A model generated the notes under the pieces. The model was not told where the DNA came from. It made no database searches and saw nothing but the letters and a program-made list of their open reading frames with translations. Of a stretch of 64,000 nucleotides of DNA, positions 1 to 9,131 are shown one piece after another. Each line of letters begins with the position of its first letter. Within the stretch, counting starts at the first letter, position 1. Position numbers and translations under genes: made by a program. The DNA is from Myxococcales bacterium (GTDB lineage Bacteria > Myxococcota_A > Polyangia > Fen-1088): assembly GCA_003142855.1 (NCBI GenBank), contig PLNW01000106.1, forward strand, positions 1 through 64,000. The letters run 5' to 3'.

Positions 1-366
1 TTTTGAATCAGTAGTGTTAACCTGCAGAGAATACTCCAATATACCTGCGAGCGTCTTGCGCGCTGACCGGTGCGGACGAGGGACAGCCGCCCGTGATTCC
101 GCGGTGTTGGACTTGAGGGGGGCCTGGCGGCCGGCGACTGACGCCTCGGATCAGCCTGCAGGTCTGCTGGATAAGACGATAAGCAAACACTGCAAGGCCG
201 CTGGATTTCAGCGGTCGGGGGGACTTCGGACGCCGGCGGCGTCGTGGTTCAGCACGCTTGGGGACCGATGGCTTGCCGGCCACCCCGCGCGTTTCGCTCG
301 TGCCATCGCCGGATCCGGCTCAGAATCCGGCCCCGGCCCGCCGGCCTCCGCCTCCAGGCCGCCGAA
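1..366. other. Upstream region with no convincing gene
   Basis: Open frames exist on both strands here, but their translations are Arg/Pro-rich and resemble no family I know. I treat the stretch as the distal upstream region of the Spy/CpxP-like gene. A 13-base word at 25-37 recurs with one mismatch at 40068-40080. Confidence 0.5.
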
Positions 367-381
367 TTTACCTAACTTTAC
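367..381 (-). promoter_or_regulatory. Predicted CpxR box
   Basis: The + strand reads TTTAC-CTAAC-TTTAC, which on the other strand is GTAAA-N5-GTAAA, an exact match to the established CpxR-binding consensus. It lies about 88 bases upstream of the Spy/CpxP-like start codon, and the next two genes encode a CpxR/CpxA-like pair, so autoregulation is the natural inference. No -35/-10 pair was assigned. Confidence 0.7.
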
Positions 382-469
382 TTTCGCGCAATACGCCAGC
401 ACAACCCGGGCGTCATGTTGGTTGCAGACGGGACGCAAGAGGCGCCCGTCGCACAACAAGGGGGACACA

Positions 470-967
470 ATGACTGACACGAATTCACATCAATCGAAAG
501 GTCGCCGTTGGTGGCTGCTGTTGGCGCTGCCCGTGGCATTGGCTGGGGTTCACGTCGCGCGGGCCTGGGCCTTTGGCGGGCCAGGCATGGGCTTCGGGCC
601 AGAAGAGGGGGAGCACGAGGCGTTCATGCAGCGCCGGCTGGAAAAGGCGCTTGACCTGGTCAAGGCCACTGACACCCAGCGCGCTGCCATCAAGCCCATC
701 ATTCAGCAACTAGCCACTGACCTGAAGTCCATCCACAAGCAGCACGGGCAATTGCACAAGGCGATGCTCGATGCCTTTGCAGCGACCACGCTTGATGCGG
801 CTGGCATCGAGAATCTGCGCGTCCAGGCTTCCGCTCTCATGGACCAGGCATCAAAGACCATCACCACGGCGCTGGTGCAGGTCGGAAACATCCTGACCGT
901 AGATCAACGCCAGACCTTGATCCAGCAGATGCGCAACCATGGCGGCCATCGGCACCACGGGTTGTAA
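470..967 (+). CDS. Spy/CpxP-like periplasmic stress protein
   Basis: A 165-residue exported protein. The start ATG at 470 follows a GGGGGA ribosome-binding site at 460-465; the frame is open upstream but that extension is not protein-like. Residues about 12-35 form a signal sequence or anchor (WWLLLALPVALAGVHVARA). The mature part is charged and helical, typical of the CpxP/Spy/CnrX periplasmic family that senses misfolded protein or metal. It ends in a His-rich tail (HGGHRHHGL) that could bind metal. The two-component pair follows and a CpxR box precedes, so it is probably both target and feedback modulator of that system. The family assignment rests on architecture and context, not on a strict LTxxQ motif. 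Confidence 0.75.
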   Translation: MTDTNSHQSKGRRWWLLLALPVALAGVHVARAWAFGGPGMGFGPEEGEHEAFMQRRLEKALDLVKATDTQRAAIKPIIQQLATDLKSIHKQHGQLHKAMLDAFAATTLDAAGIENLRVQASALMDQASKTITTALVQVGNILTVDQRQTLIQQMRNHGGHRHHGL

Positions 968-1037
968 CGCCACAGGCGACAAAGACTCGGGTATCATACG
1001 GGACGAGGCCGGGGACACCCGGCCGGCCGTGCCCACC

Positions 1038-1751
1038 ATGCCAACCCGCGTTCTTCTGATCGACGACGATGCCCGCCTGGTCGAAATGCTGGGCGGGTAT
1101 TTGCGCACGCACGGGTACCAGGTGGACTGCTGCGGGGACGGGGAAAGCGGCCTGCAGGCCCAGCGCCGCACGGGGTACGACGCCGTGGTGCTCGACGTGA
1201 TGTTGCCTGGGATCGACGGGCTCGAGGTGTGCCGCCGCATGCGCGCCTTCTCCCAGGTTCCCATCGTGATGCTCACCGCGCGCGGCGATGACATGGACCG
1301 CATCGTGGGGATCGAGATCGGCGCGGACGATTATCTGCCCAAGCCCTTCAACCCGCGTGAGCTGCTGGCGCGCCTGGCTGCGGTTTTGCGTCGCACGCGC
1401 GCGGGCGAGCGCCAGGCCACCGACCAGCTGCGCGTGGGACCGCTAGAGATCGATCGCGGGGCCCGCGAGGTTCGCGTGCGCGGCCAGCGGCGCGAACTGA
1501 CCGGCCGGCAGTTCGACCTGTTGCTGTTGCTGGCGGAGCGGGCCGGGCGGGTGCAGACGCGCGAGCAACTCATGGACGCGCTCAAAGGCGAAGAATGGGA
1601 CAACGTGGATCGCAGCATTGACGTGCACATTTCGCGCATCCGTCAGGCCATCGAGGATGATCCGCGACATCCTCGTTTGGTGCAGACGGTGCGCGGGGCG
1701 GGCTACGTCTTGGCGCTGCTGCCGGCAGGAGCCGACGCGGGCGAGCCATGA
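1038..1751 (+). CDS. cpxR: OmpR-family response regulator, CpxR-like
   Basis: A 237-residue OmpR/PhoB-type regulator. The start at 1038 (MPTRVLLIDDD) gives a canonical receiver domain: acidic pocket IDDD, phosphoacceptor Asp53 in VVLDVMLPGIDG, Thr in MLTARG and Lys in LPKPFNP. The second half is a winged-helix DNA-binding domain (LTGRQFDLLLLL, VDVHISRIR-like segment, VRGAGYVL). It overlaps the kinase gene by four bases (ATGA), which implies translational coupling. The CpxR assignment is supported by the CpxP-like neighbour and the GTAAA-N5-GTAAA site at 367-381; other OmpR subfamilies remain possible. Confidence 0.88.
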   Translation: MPTRVLLIDDDARLVEMLGGYLRTHGYQVDCCGDGESGLQAQRRTGYDAVVLDVMLPGIDGLEVCRRMRAFSQVPIVMLTARGDDMDRIVGIEIGADDYLPKPFNPRELLARLAAVLRRTRAGERQATDQLRVGPLEIDRGAREVRVRGQRRELTGRQFDLLLLLAERAGRVQTREQLMDALKGEEWDNVDRSIDVHISRIRQAIEDDPRHPRLVQTVRGAGYVLALLPAGADAGEP

Positions 1752-3019
1752 GCCAGCGCCTCTATCACAGGCTGTACCTGACGTTTCTCGCCATCACCGT
1801 GCTCTCTCTGCTGGTGACGGCCTTTTTGGCGCGCGCCTTTCACGAGCCGCGCATTCCTGCCGGCCGCGTTTTGGCGCCCATCGCACGTTCACTGGTGTGC
1901 GAGGCACCGGGCCCCTGTCGGAGCGAAGAGGCGCAGCTTCTCGAAACCAAGGCGCATGAGTTGGGTGTGGATGTCGTGGTCTGGGACGTGGATGGTCGGC
2001 TGCTTTTCTACGCCGGACACGATCCGGCCGGGCCGTTCTCTCGTGGTCCTGATGGTTGGCAGCACGGGCAGCACGGTCCGGTTTGGCTCACCCATCTGGG
2101 GGGCGGTCGCTCTCTCGGCCTGCGCGAACGTGAGCACGTCGGGCCGCACAGGCCGCTTTTCGTGCCGCTCTTGATCGCTTTGGCGGTCATGATGGCGATC
2201 GGGCTTCTTCCCCTTTCCCGAAGCATCACCCGTCGTCTCGAACAACTGGCCGAGGGCGCGCGTCGCTGGGGCGCTGGCGATCTCCGCCACCGTGTGCCTG
2301 TGGTCGGCCGCGACGAGATCGCCGCACTCGCTCGGCGTTTTAATGAGGCAGCCGCTGCCATCGAAGCCTTGCTCGCGCAGGAACGGCAGATGCTGGCCGG
2401 TGCCTCGCACGAGCTGCGCTCGCCGCTTGCCCGCATCCGCATGGCTTTGGAGTTGTTGGCCGACGAATCCGATCCCGTGAGGCGGGGCGATCTCGCCCGC
2501 CGCGCGGCCGATGACATCATCGAGCTTGATGCCCTGGTCGAGGAGTTGCTGCTCTCGGCGCGCGCACAGCCCGGCGTGCCTCGGCGTCCGTCTGCTGAGA
2601 TCGACCTGCTGGCGCTGGTGCGCGAGGAAGCCCAGGCCGTGGCTGCCCAGGTCACGGGAGAGCCCCTGCCGCTTCACTGTGAAGGGGCCATGGTCAGGCA
2701 CATGGTGCGCAACCTTTTCGTCAACGCGCGTCTGCACGGCGGCAATGGCGCGATTCGTGCGGAGGTGCGGCAGCTGGAAGCGCAGGCCATCATCGCCGTG
2801 GAAGACGACGGCCCCGGCGTGCCAGAGAGCGAGCGGGAGCGTATCTTCGCGCCTTTCTACCGGTCGCCCGGGCTGCGGATTCCAGGCGACACCGGCCTGG
2901 GGCTGGGCCTGGCGCTGGTCCGCCAGGTGGCCCGCTACCATGGGGGCGACGTGGTGTACATCGCCCGCCAGCCCACGGGCAGTCGTTTCGAGGTGAGGCT
3001 GCCGCTCAGTCCGAGCTAG
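1748..3019 (+). CDS. cpxA: Sensor histidine kinase, CpxA-like
   Basis: A 423-residue membrane kinase. The first transmembrane helix is near residues 9-30, a periplasmic sensor region of about 105 residues follows, and a second helix near 138-157 leads into HAMP. The H box ASHELRSPLAR carries phosphoacceptor His221; the N box (NLFVNARLHG), G1 (VEDDGPGVP) and G2 (GLGLGLALV) define the ATPase domain. The short periplasmic domain and the partner regulator fit a Cpx-type envelope-stress sensor. Its TAG stop is part of a CTAG that forms the left junction of the inserted element at 3017-3178. Confidence 0.88.
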   Translation: MSQRLYHRLYLTFLAITVLSLLVTAFLARAFHEPRIPAGRVLAPIARSLVCEAPGPCRSEEAQLLETKAHELGVDVVVWDVDGRLLFYAGHDPAGPFSRGPDGWQHGQHGPVWLTHLGGGRSLGLREREHVGPHRPLFVPLLIALAVMMAIGLLPLSRSITRRLEQLAEGARRWGAGDLRHRVPVVGRDEIAALARRFNEAAAAIEALLAQERQMLAGASHELRSPLARIRMALELLADESDPVRRGDLARRAADDIIELDALVEELLLSARAQPGVPRRPSAEIDLLALVREEAQAVAAQVTGEPLPLHCEGAMVRHMVRNLFVNARLHGGNGAIRAEVRQLEAQAIIAVEDDGPGVPESERERIFAPFYRSPGLRIPGDTGLGLGLALVRQVARYHGGDVVYIARQPTGSRFEVRLPLSPS

Positions 3020-3178
3020 CACTACTGTGTTGGATTCGGACCGAGCCATCGCGTCGCGAGGAGGCCCGGCCGCGACGAGCGCCGAGGGAAGATACTCGAC
3101 GTATCTGACCGAGAAGCGAGAAAGCGGACGGAACCCGCAGCAGCGACGGTGACGGGAGAATCCGACACAGTAGTGCTA
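3017..3178. mobile_element. 158-bp MITE-like element with terminal inverted repeats
   Basis: GCACTACTGTGTTGGATTC at 3019-3037 is matched with one mismatch by the reverse complement of 3158-3176. The element is flanked by TA on both sides (3017-3018 and 3177-3178), each inside a CTAG. Target-site TA duplication at CTAG is the established signature of IS630/Tc1-mariner elements. There is no coding capacity, so it would be a non-autonomous element. The interior contains the small palindrome ATACTCGACGTAT-like segment near 3092-3104. The stop codons of both flanking convergent genes lie in the two junctions. Confidence 0.7.
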
Positions 3179-6100
3179 GGCCAAGACGGAACCAGCCGTG
3201 CCGCCGCCGCCGGGCATGGCGGGCCCGCCGCCCGCGCCGGGTCTGACCCGACTCAAGCCATAGGGGATTCGTCCGGCTTTCCGGCCCCAATGGGCGGACT
3301 CTGTCTTGCCTTGGCCTCGGGAACGCAACGCCGCCAGGGCCGCGCCGTCGGGATTGAAAATCCCCTGAATGAACGCCTTCATCTCTTCCGGCGTGGAGAT
3401 CTTCTTGCCGGCCTGTTTCTGGGCCTTGAAAAAGAGCAGGGGCAACTGTGTCCACACGGCCCCGGGGCGGGGATACCCCTTTACGATGAACTTGTTCTCG
3501 TCGGGCCGGACGCTCTCGGGCGAGGTCGAGGTGTTGTCGTGCTGCAGAAGGATCTCGTCCATCACCTTGTAGACATCCTTGCTTTCCTCAGTCAGGCCGC
3601 AATAGTCCAGCATATGAGCCAGGACGTAATTGGAGGCGATCCAGACATCCTTCCCCTGGTCGGACTTCACTTCCTTTCCGTCCGCGGTTCTCTGGGTGGC
3701 CCAGCCGTTGGTCACGCGATTGTTCTCATAGATGGTCTTTAGTATCATCTGCACCCTGGCAGGCTTCACCAACTCATCCGGGTTTTCGCCCATGGCAATC
3801 CACGCCCACAAACCGTCGAGCTGGTTTGTGAACACGTCGAAGCTCTTGTGAACCCTCAGGGCCTCGAAAGCGGCCAGGCGATCAGGATAACGTCCCTGCA
3901 GGCGTTCGGCGGAGGATACTTCCCAGAACTTGTCCTGGATCTTTCCGTCGACGATGTAGCCGTTCCGCTCGAGCTCGGGATAGACCAAGGCCGTCTCGGC
4001 AAGGACTTTCCCCATTTCTCCGTAGACGTACGCCTTGTCGATGAAGGGGCTGAGCTTCATGGCGCCGGCGTCCGGCAGGGCTTCAAACTTCGCCCGGTCG
4101 ATAGCGCCATTGTCCTCATCGGTGTAACGGTACTTCTTTAGCTGGTCAAAGACCGAGCCGACTTTGTCGAGAGTTTCCGTCAGATTCGCGACCTGGTTCG
4201 GGTCGGCTTTTTTCGCGTAGGACTTGAGCAGGCCGAGAACCGCCTTCTTGTCGAAGCCGGGGGACAATTCCAACGCGGACGGATCGCCGATGGTGTTCAC
4301 TTTTTCCGCGTCGACGCTGCCATCGTCGCGGAGACACCCGCCGCGCTTCAATTCCGCCCGCAAGGTGCCGCCCTGGGGATAGACGGCGAAGTCCCCTGGC
4401 TCCACCTTGGGATCGTAGCAGGTGGCAAAGTACCCGCCTTCTGTCCCGTCGTCGTTGCGCGTGCTGACCCACAACGTCTCGATGGTCTTCTTCGCCTTCT
4501 CGAACCGTGCCCGACAGTCCACGATCGTGGCGCGCAGCGAGCTGCGCTCCGCCTCCGTCGCCGCCCTGGTGAGCATCATCTCCGCCATCCGGACGATGGA
4601 CTCGTATCCGGCCAAGGCCAGGCTGGCGCTGTAGGAGTCGTAGCCGAACAGCTTGATGTTATCGAAGGTGTTCTTGACTTCACCGGGGTTGCCTTCGGGA
4701 ATGCCGTCGCCGTCCCGGTCGAGGCCAATCCAGTAGTTGAATCCGGTCTGCAGGGTCGCCCAGTTCTTGGCAACGAACTCGGTATCGTTCGTAAACTTCG
4801 CATTGCGGGCCACCCGCTGGGCCAACTTGGGGAACAGGTCCACCCAGTAGTTGGTGTTGAACCAGTCGTACTCGCTGACGTTCCCGCGCATGGGATTGCC
4901 CGCAGTCAATCGCCCCACGTCGTGGCTGACGCTGCCCTTGAGCTTCTTCGGCCCCTTGATGTGGGTCAACGAGCGGCCGTTGTAGCCTTTCTTGCCGTCA
5001 CCTACGTCCGCCTCGTATTCCAAGTACTCGAAGCGGGCGGCCGCGTCGCCGTCCAGGGGCTTGCCCGCAAGGGCGAGCGCCTTCAGCCTTTTCCACTCCT
5101 CCAACTCCACCCGCATTGGGGCGCTGGCAGCGTGCCAGTGAAAATAGACTTCCGTATCGTCCTGGCCGCCAATCGAATCAATGAATTTCTGGCAAATAGC
5201 CTTTTCTTTCTCAGGAAACACCATCAACAACAACTGGGAGTACCAGTCCACGTCGGCCGAATTGAGGAAGGGATAGTCGAAGCACTCGAGGAACTCCGCC
5301 AATCCGCCCTCAATCCAGACGGCTGCGTTGGACAAGAGATAGGAGATCTCGTTCATCAGCAGGTTGACCACTCGTGTGGCAGCCGGCCGGTCGTTGGCAT
5401 AGCCGGGGTCGCTGCGGACGATGTCGAACACCCGGGACTGGATTGCCTCGGTTCGATCGATCCAATTCGCGTGTTCCGCCAAGGCCAATTCAGTCATGGC
5501 AACGGCCCGCGTCTTCTCGTCCGTGAACCTCTTCGTGTAGGCTCGATCGAACGACTTGCCGTCGACGTATTTCTGTTTCGGGAAGTCCATCACCGTGGCG
5601 AAGGGGATCTTCGCCCGTCCGTTGGCCGCAAGCTTCACGGTGACGGCGATGGCTGCTCCGCACTCGAAGGTCGGCTCGGGGGATTTGTGGGCCGTGAACC
5701 GGCCCTGCAGGTTCACCAGCAGGTCGGTCTTGTAGGCCGCCGTCCGGAAACCGGGCTGAACGTCAATCTCGACGCCGGCCATCTTGGGCACGGCGATGAC
5801 CATCCGGTCGCCGGTCTTCCGGCTGCCCATGACGACGCCTCTCATGGTGGCGGATTGGTATTCCTCGTGAACCTGTTCTTCCGTCGCGCCCTGTCCGCTG
5901 AAGGCATTGTCTTGCTCGGCGCGGAGTTTCTTTTCCGTCAGGTTCACCAGAGACGGCCGCGGGATCACGAGCGTCACCGTCCGCCGCTCATCGGTGGCGT
6001 TGTCGAGCTCGAACACGTCCACTGTGGCCGGCACCGACACGTCCGCCTCGTTCCCCGATAGTTCCGGAGAAATCGTGGTCCGCGCGACGCGAACGCCTTC

Positions 6101-9025
6101 CCACTCGTACTGGCAAATCATGCTGGGCGGGGCCAAGGTCACCGACACATCCTCATCGGCGATGGAATCGGGATAGGCCTGGGGCTCCTCGCCTTTTTCA
6201 TCCTCCTCCTCACGCTTGAGGTTGGTGAGGAGACAGGTCTTGGTCTTGGCGCCCTGGGTGACGCAGATCATGGGGGTCGAGGCAAAGCGCATCCGCTTCC
6301 CAAACCGGATGGAACGTCCGGCGTCCAGGAGGTGGTTCACCTGGCCGAACGGGGAGACTCCAGTCGCCAACGTAGGCGCTCCGGTCACCACCCCGGTCGG
6401 AGGGAAATCCAGTGTGGCCGACAACCCTTGAGCGTGGACCAGCATTCTCCTGAACAGATAAATCACTTTGGCCAGCTCCCCGCCGATGCTGTGGAGCTCG
6501 TGCCTTCCGAGTGGGCCGGGGTCCTGCGCCGCCACGGCGGCGACCCGGCGGGACTCGCACTCCTGCACCATCTTCTCGATGAGGGGGACGGCGGGTTTGT
6601 TGCCGAGTTTTACGACGATCTCGACTTTGGTCTTTCCCGCGAGGAAGGCGGTGGGCACGACATTTCCTGCCACCGGTTTGCCGTCGACGAGCATGACCGT
6701 GCTTGCTCCATCTCCGCGCTCGACCCGGATGTTGCACGCCACGCCCCGGAACACCCGGGTGGCCGTGTATCCCGGCCAGTTTTCGGGGATGCAGGGGTCG
6801 ATCATCAACCCGCTGAAGGTCGGACGGAGCCCCAGGATGTTCTTCGTCGTGGCCTGGTTGACCCAGGAAACGGTTCCCGACAGCCAGGGGTTCCGGGCCA
6901 AGCCGAATTGAGGGTGCTCGTCGCTGGCCATGTTTTGCACGAACACATCCGGCTGACATTCGTAGGTGTTCGTATCTTGCTTGAGGGGATTGATTCGATC
7001 GATGATCTGCACCGCGCGCTCGCCGTGGCCCAACATGGTTTCGGCGATGGCCGCCCACGGGTTGGGATGCAGGAATATGCCCGCGTTCTCCTTGAGGCCC
7101 GGCGTGTAGGTCGACGCGCTGATGCCCGGCTGGGTTTTCTTGTAGGCGGGGGTCATGACCTTGATGCCGTGTTTCGTGTCCAGCTTCTCTCGCACGGATT
7201 TCATGGCCCGGGCGGCCCGCTCCGGCGACGCGAAGCCCGCGATGACGGCCCACGCCTGGGTGTACAGGTAGATCTGTCCCTCCTCGTTCTTCTTCGACCC
7301 CACCGGGTTTCCGTCTTTGTCGATGTAGCTGACGTACCACTCGCCGTCCCAGGCGTGCTTGTTCACGCTCTTCTTGATGCGATCGTATTCCTCGGCGTAG
7401 CCCTGGGCGGATTTCACATCCCCCAGAACGTCCATCAGTTCCTGCATCTCCAGCAGGGCCTTGCCGTACAGGCAGGCGCTGAACACGGATTCCGATCCCT
7501 CCATGTTGAAGGCGTCGTTCCAATCGGCCCAACCCAGCTTGGGCAGACCGTGCCGCCCGAGGTTGCCGGGCGTGAAGGCCAGGGCACGGTGCAAGTGCTG
7601 CAAGACGGTGCCGGATTTCTTCTCGCCCGCGCCCTCGTCGTAGTAGCCGATGATCTTGTTCAGGAAGGCGGCGTCGCCGGTTTCCTTCACGTATTCGACG
7701 ACCGCCAACACGTTCCAAAGGTGGTCATCGCTGTAGAAATCCTGCTCCGAGCCGGCTTGGCCCTCGCCAATCGACGCCTTCATGGTCAGCGGATTGAACT
7801 GGTGCATGGAGGATCCGTCGAAGCGCTGGACGGAGAGGAGCTTCTCGATCATTTCACGCGCCTTGTCCGGCATGTACGGCAGGACGCCCATCAAGTCCTG
7901 GTTGGTGTCGCGGACGCCGATGCCCCGGTCGCCGCCGTAGCCGAGCTGGTTGAGCGACAGGTACCGGGACCAGAAGAAGGTCGCGTGGTTCTGACGGGGG
8001 CCGAGCGTGTTGACGATCTTGTTCAGTGCCGAATCGGGCGTTTCGACGTCCCTGAGATGGTCGAGGTATCCCCGCCAGGAAGCATGCAGAGCCACAAACG
8101 ACGCGTCCACGTTTTGGGGGTCTTGCAACCGGGCGATGGAGTCGGCGGCGGCCTCGACGCTGGTGTTCTGGCCGAGCTGGATGATGATTCGAGATTCTTG
8201 CCCCGTGGCGACGGATCCGAGGCGGTAAAGGATCGCGGCAATGCTGTTGCCATTGTCCGCGCGGAGAGCCTGGTAGTTGTCCAAATGCTCTTCCGCGAGC
8301 CCCCCGGGCTCGGCATACGTGCCGTACCCATGGATTCCAAGGAACTTGTTCCGATCCGTGGTGAAGGAATCCATGGGACGGTTGGCGGTCAGAAAATTGG
8401 CCCGTCTTCCCTCGGCCATGTGCGGATACTGCGTGATGACGTTGCCGACGGCTTTCCCCTTCATCGTCTGGGGAACCCAGTCCGCGTTGGTCAGGTTCTT
8501 GAGGGCGTCCGGGTGGGAGAACTCCACCAGCGGGATCACGTCCACGTGCACGTTCTTCGGCGCGGAAATGTTTCTCACCTTGACGTCCGTCACCACCTGC
8601 GACGCGCCCGCGGGGACGAACATCTTGATCTCGAATTCCAAACCGTTCATCCGCACGAGCCACTTGTTGTAGCCCAGGCCCATCCGGCACTCGAACTTGT
8701 CGTAGGGAGTCAGGGTGGGCGTGAAGAACGGGGAAAAGACCGTATGGGTACCGTCGGCGTTCTTGATCCGGCAATACAACGTATTGCCCCGCATGGCGTT
8801 CTGAGGGGTGTCGATCTTGTAGCCCGTGATGCGGTTGTTGGCCGGGTCCTTCTTGCAGATGTTGAGCCCGCCCGTCTGGTCGACGAAACCGCCGAAATCC
8901 AGCGTGCCGATGTAGTTGACCCACTTGGTGGGCGTGCGGGGATCGGTGACGACGTACTCGCGGGCCGCATCGTCGTAGTGGCCGAAACTGGACGCTGTTT
9001 CGTCGCGGCGAATCTTGGTACTCAT
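3176..9025 (-). CDS. GH94 phosphorylase - GH116 beta-glucosidase fusion protein
   Basis: A 1949-residue protein without signal peptide, so cytoplasmic. Residues 1 to about 810 are a complete GH94 cellobiose/chitobiose-phosphorylase-like enzyme: N-terminal beta-sandwich start FGHYDDAAREYVVTDPRTP, RDTNQDLMG, SDDHLWN, the catalytic motif WADWNDAFN (Asp501/Asp504) and the phosphate-site segment HPNPWAAIAETMLG. After a short linker, about 840-1930 match GH116 (GBA2/DUF608 type): N-terminal sandwich, the nucleophile region LECFDYPFLNSADVDWY (candidate Glu1247), the signature DRDGDGIPE near 1437-1445, the NTFDNIKLFGYDSYSASLAL segment (acid/base Asp candidate) and QLDGLWAWIAM. Single-domain versions are about 800 residues each. 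Substrate linkage is not provable; context suggests cello- or other beta-gluco-oligosaccharides. The tail is Gly-rich (PGAGGGPAMPGGGG) and ends in a TAG at the MITE junction. Confidence 0.87.
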   Translation of the reverse strand: MSTKIRRDETASSFGHYDDAAREYVVTDPRTPTKWVNYIGTLDFGGFVDQTGGLNICKKDPANNRITGYKIDTPQNAMRGNTLYCRIKNADGTHTVFSPFFTPTLTPYDKFECRMGLGYNKWLVRMNGLEFEIKMFVPAGASQVVTDVKVRNISAPKNVHVDVIPLVEFSHPDALKNLTNADWVPQTMKGKAVGNVITQYPHMAEGRRANFLTANRPMDSFTTDRNKFLGIHGYGTYAEPGGLAEEHLDNYQALRADNGNSIAAILYRLGSVATGQESRIIIQLGQNTSVEAAADSIARLQDPQNVDASFVALHASWRGYLDHLRDVETPDSALNKIVNTLGPRQNHATFFWSRYLSLNQLGYGGDRGIGVRDTNQDLMGVLPYMPDKAREMIEKLLSVQRFDGSSMHQFNPLTMKASIGEGQAGSEQDFYSDDHLWNVLAVVEYVKETGDAAFLNKIIGYYDEGAGEKKSGTVLQHLHRALAFTPGNLGRHGLPKLGWADWNDAFNMEGSESVFSACLYGKALLEMQELMDVLGDVKSAQGYAEEYDRIKKSVNKHAWDGEWYVSYIDKDGNPVGSKKNEEGQIYLYTQAWAVIAGFASPERAARAMKSVREKLDTKHGIKVMTPAYKKTQPGISASTYTPGLKENAGIFLHPNPWAAIAETMLGHGERAVQIIDRINPLKQDTNTYECQPDVFVQNMASDEHPQFGLARNPWLSGTVSWVNQATTKNILGLRPTFSGLMIDPCIPENWPGYTATRVFRGVACNIRVERGDGASTVMLVDGKPVAGNVVPTAFLAGKTKVEIVVKLGNKPAVPLIEKMVQECESRRVAAVAAQDPGPLGRHELHSIGGELAKVIYLFRRMLVHAQGLSATLDFPPTGVVTGAPTLATGVSPFGQVNHLLDAGRSIRFGKRMRFASTPMICVTQGAKTKTCLLTNLKREEEDEKGEEPQAYPDSIADEDVSVTLAPPSMICQYEWEGVRVARTTISPELSGNEADVSVPATVDVFELDNATDERRTVTLVIPRPSLVNLTEKKLRAEQDNAFSGQGATEEQVHEEYQSATMRGVVMGSRKTGDRMVIAVPKMAGVEIDVQPGFRTAAYKTDLLVNLQGRFTAHKSPEPTFECGAAIAVTVKLAANGRAKIPFATVMDFPKQKYVDGKSFDRAYTKRFTDEKTRAVAMTELALAEHANWIDRTEAIQSRVFDIVRSDPGYANDRPAATRVVNLLMNEISYLLSNAAVWIEGGLAEFLECFDYPFLNSADVDWYSQLLLMVFPEKEKAICQKFIDSIGGQDDTEVYFHWHAASAPMRVELEEWKRLKALALAGKPLDGDAAARFEYLEYEADVGDGKKGYNGRSLTHIKGPKKLKGSVSHDVGRLTAGNPMRGNVSEYDWFNTNYWVDLFPKLAQRVARNAKFTNDTEFVAKNWATLQTGFNYWIGLDRDGDGIPEGNPGEVKNTFDNIKLFGYDSYSASLALAGYESIVRMAEMMLTRAATEAERSSLRATIVDCRARFEKAKKTIETLWVSTRNDDGTEGGYFATCYDPKVEPGDFAVYPQGGTLRAELKRGGCLRDDGSVDAEKVNTIGDPSALELSPGFDKKAVLGLLKSYAKKADPNQVANLTETLDKVGSVFDQLKKYRYTDEDNGAIDRAKFEALPDAGAMKLSPFIDKAYVYGEMGKVLAETALVYPELERNGYIVDGKIQDKFWEVSSAERLQGRYPDRLAAFEALRVHKSFDVFTNQLDGLWAWIAMGENPDELVKPARVQMILKTIYENNRVTNGWATQRTADGKEVKSDQGKDVWIASNYVLAHMLDYCGLTEESKDVYKVMDEILLQHDNTSTSPESVRPDENKFIVKGYPRPGAVWTQLPLLFFKAQKQAGKKISTPEEMKAFIQGIFNPDGAALAALRSRGQGKTESAHWGRKAGRIPYGLSRVRPGAGGGPAMPGGGGTAGSVLA

Positions 9026-9131
9026 GGATACCGCGTTTTTAGCATGCCTGCGGTCTACAGCCTACAGGCTAGGACCTCAGGCCCTGCCGCCCCCTATTCC
9101 CAGCCTTTGATTCATGGTATGGCCTTGAGCC
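9026..9131. promoter_or_regulatory. Divergent intergenic promoter region
   Basis: These 106 bases separate the start codons of the GH94-GH116 gene (leftward) and the first permease gene (rightward), so both promoters and any shared operator must lie here or inside the genes. The stretch is less GC-rich (CCGCGTTTTTAGCATGCC, GGTCTACAGCCTACAGGC). No consensus -35/-10 pair or clear operator was identified. Confidence 0.45.

Noticed and set aside
14..469. N-terminal extension of the Spy/CpxP-like protein
   Set aside because: The extension would hide the signal peptide, overlap the CpxR box, and is not protein-like; ATG at 470 has a good ribosome-binding site.
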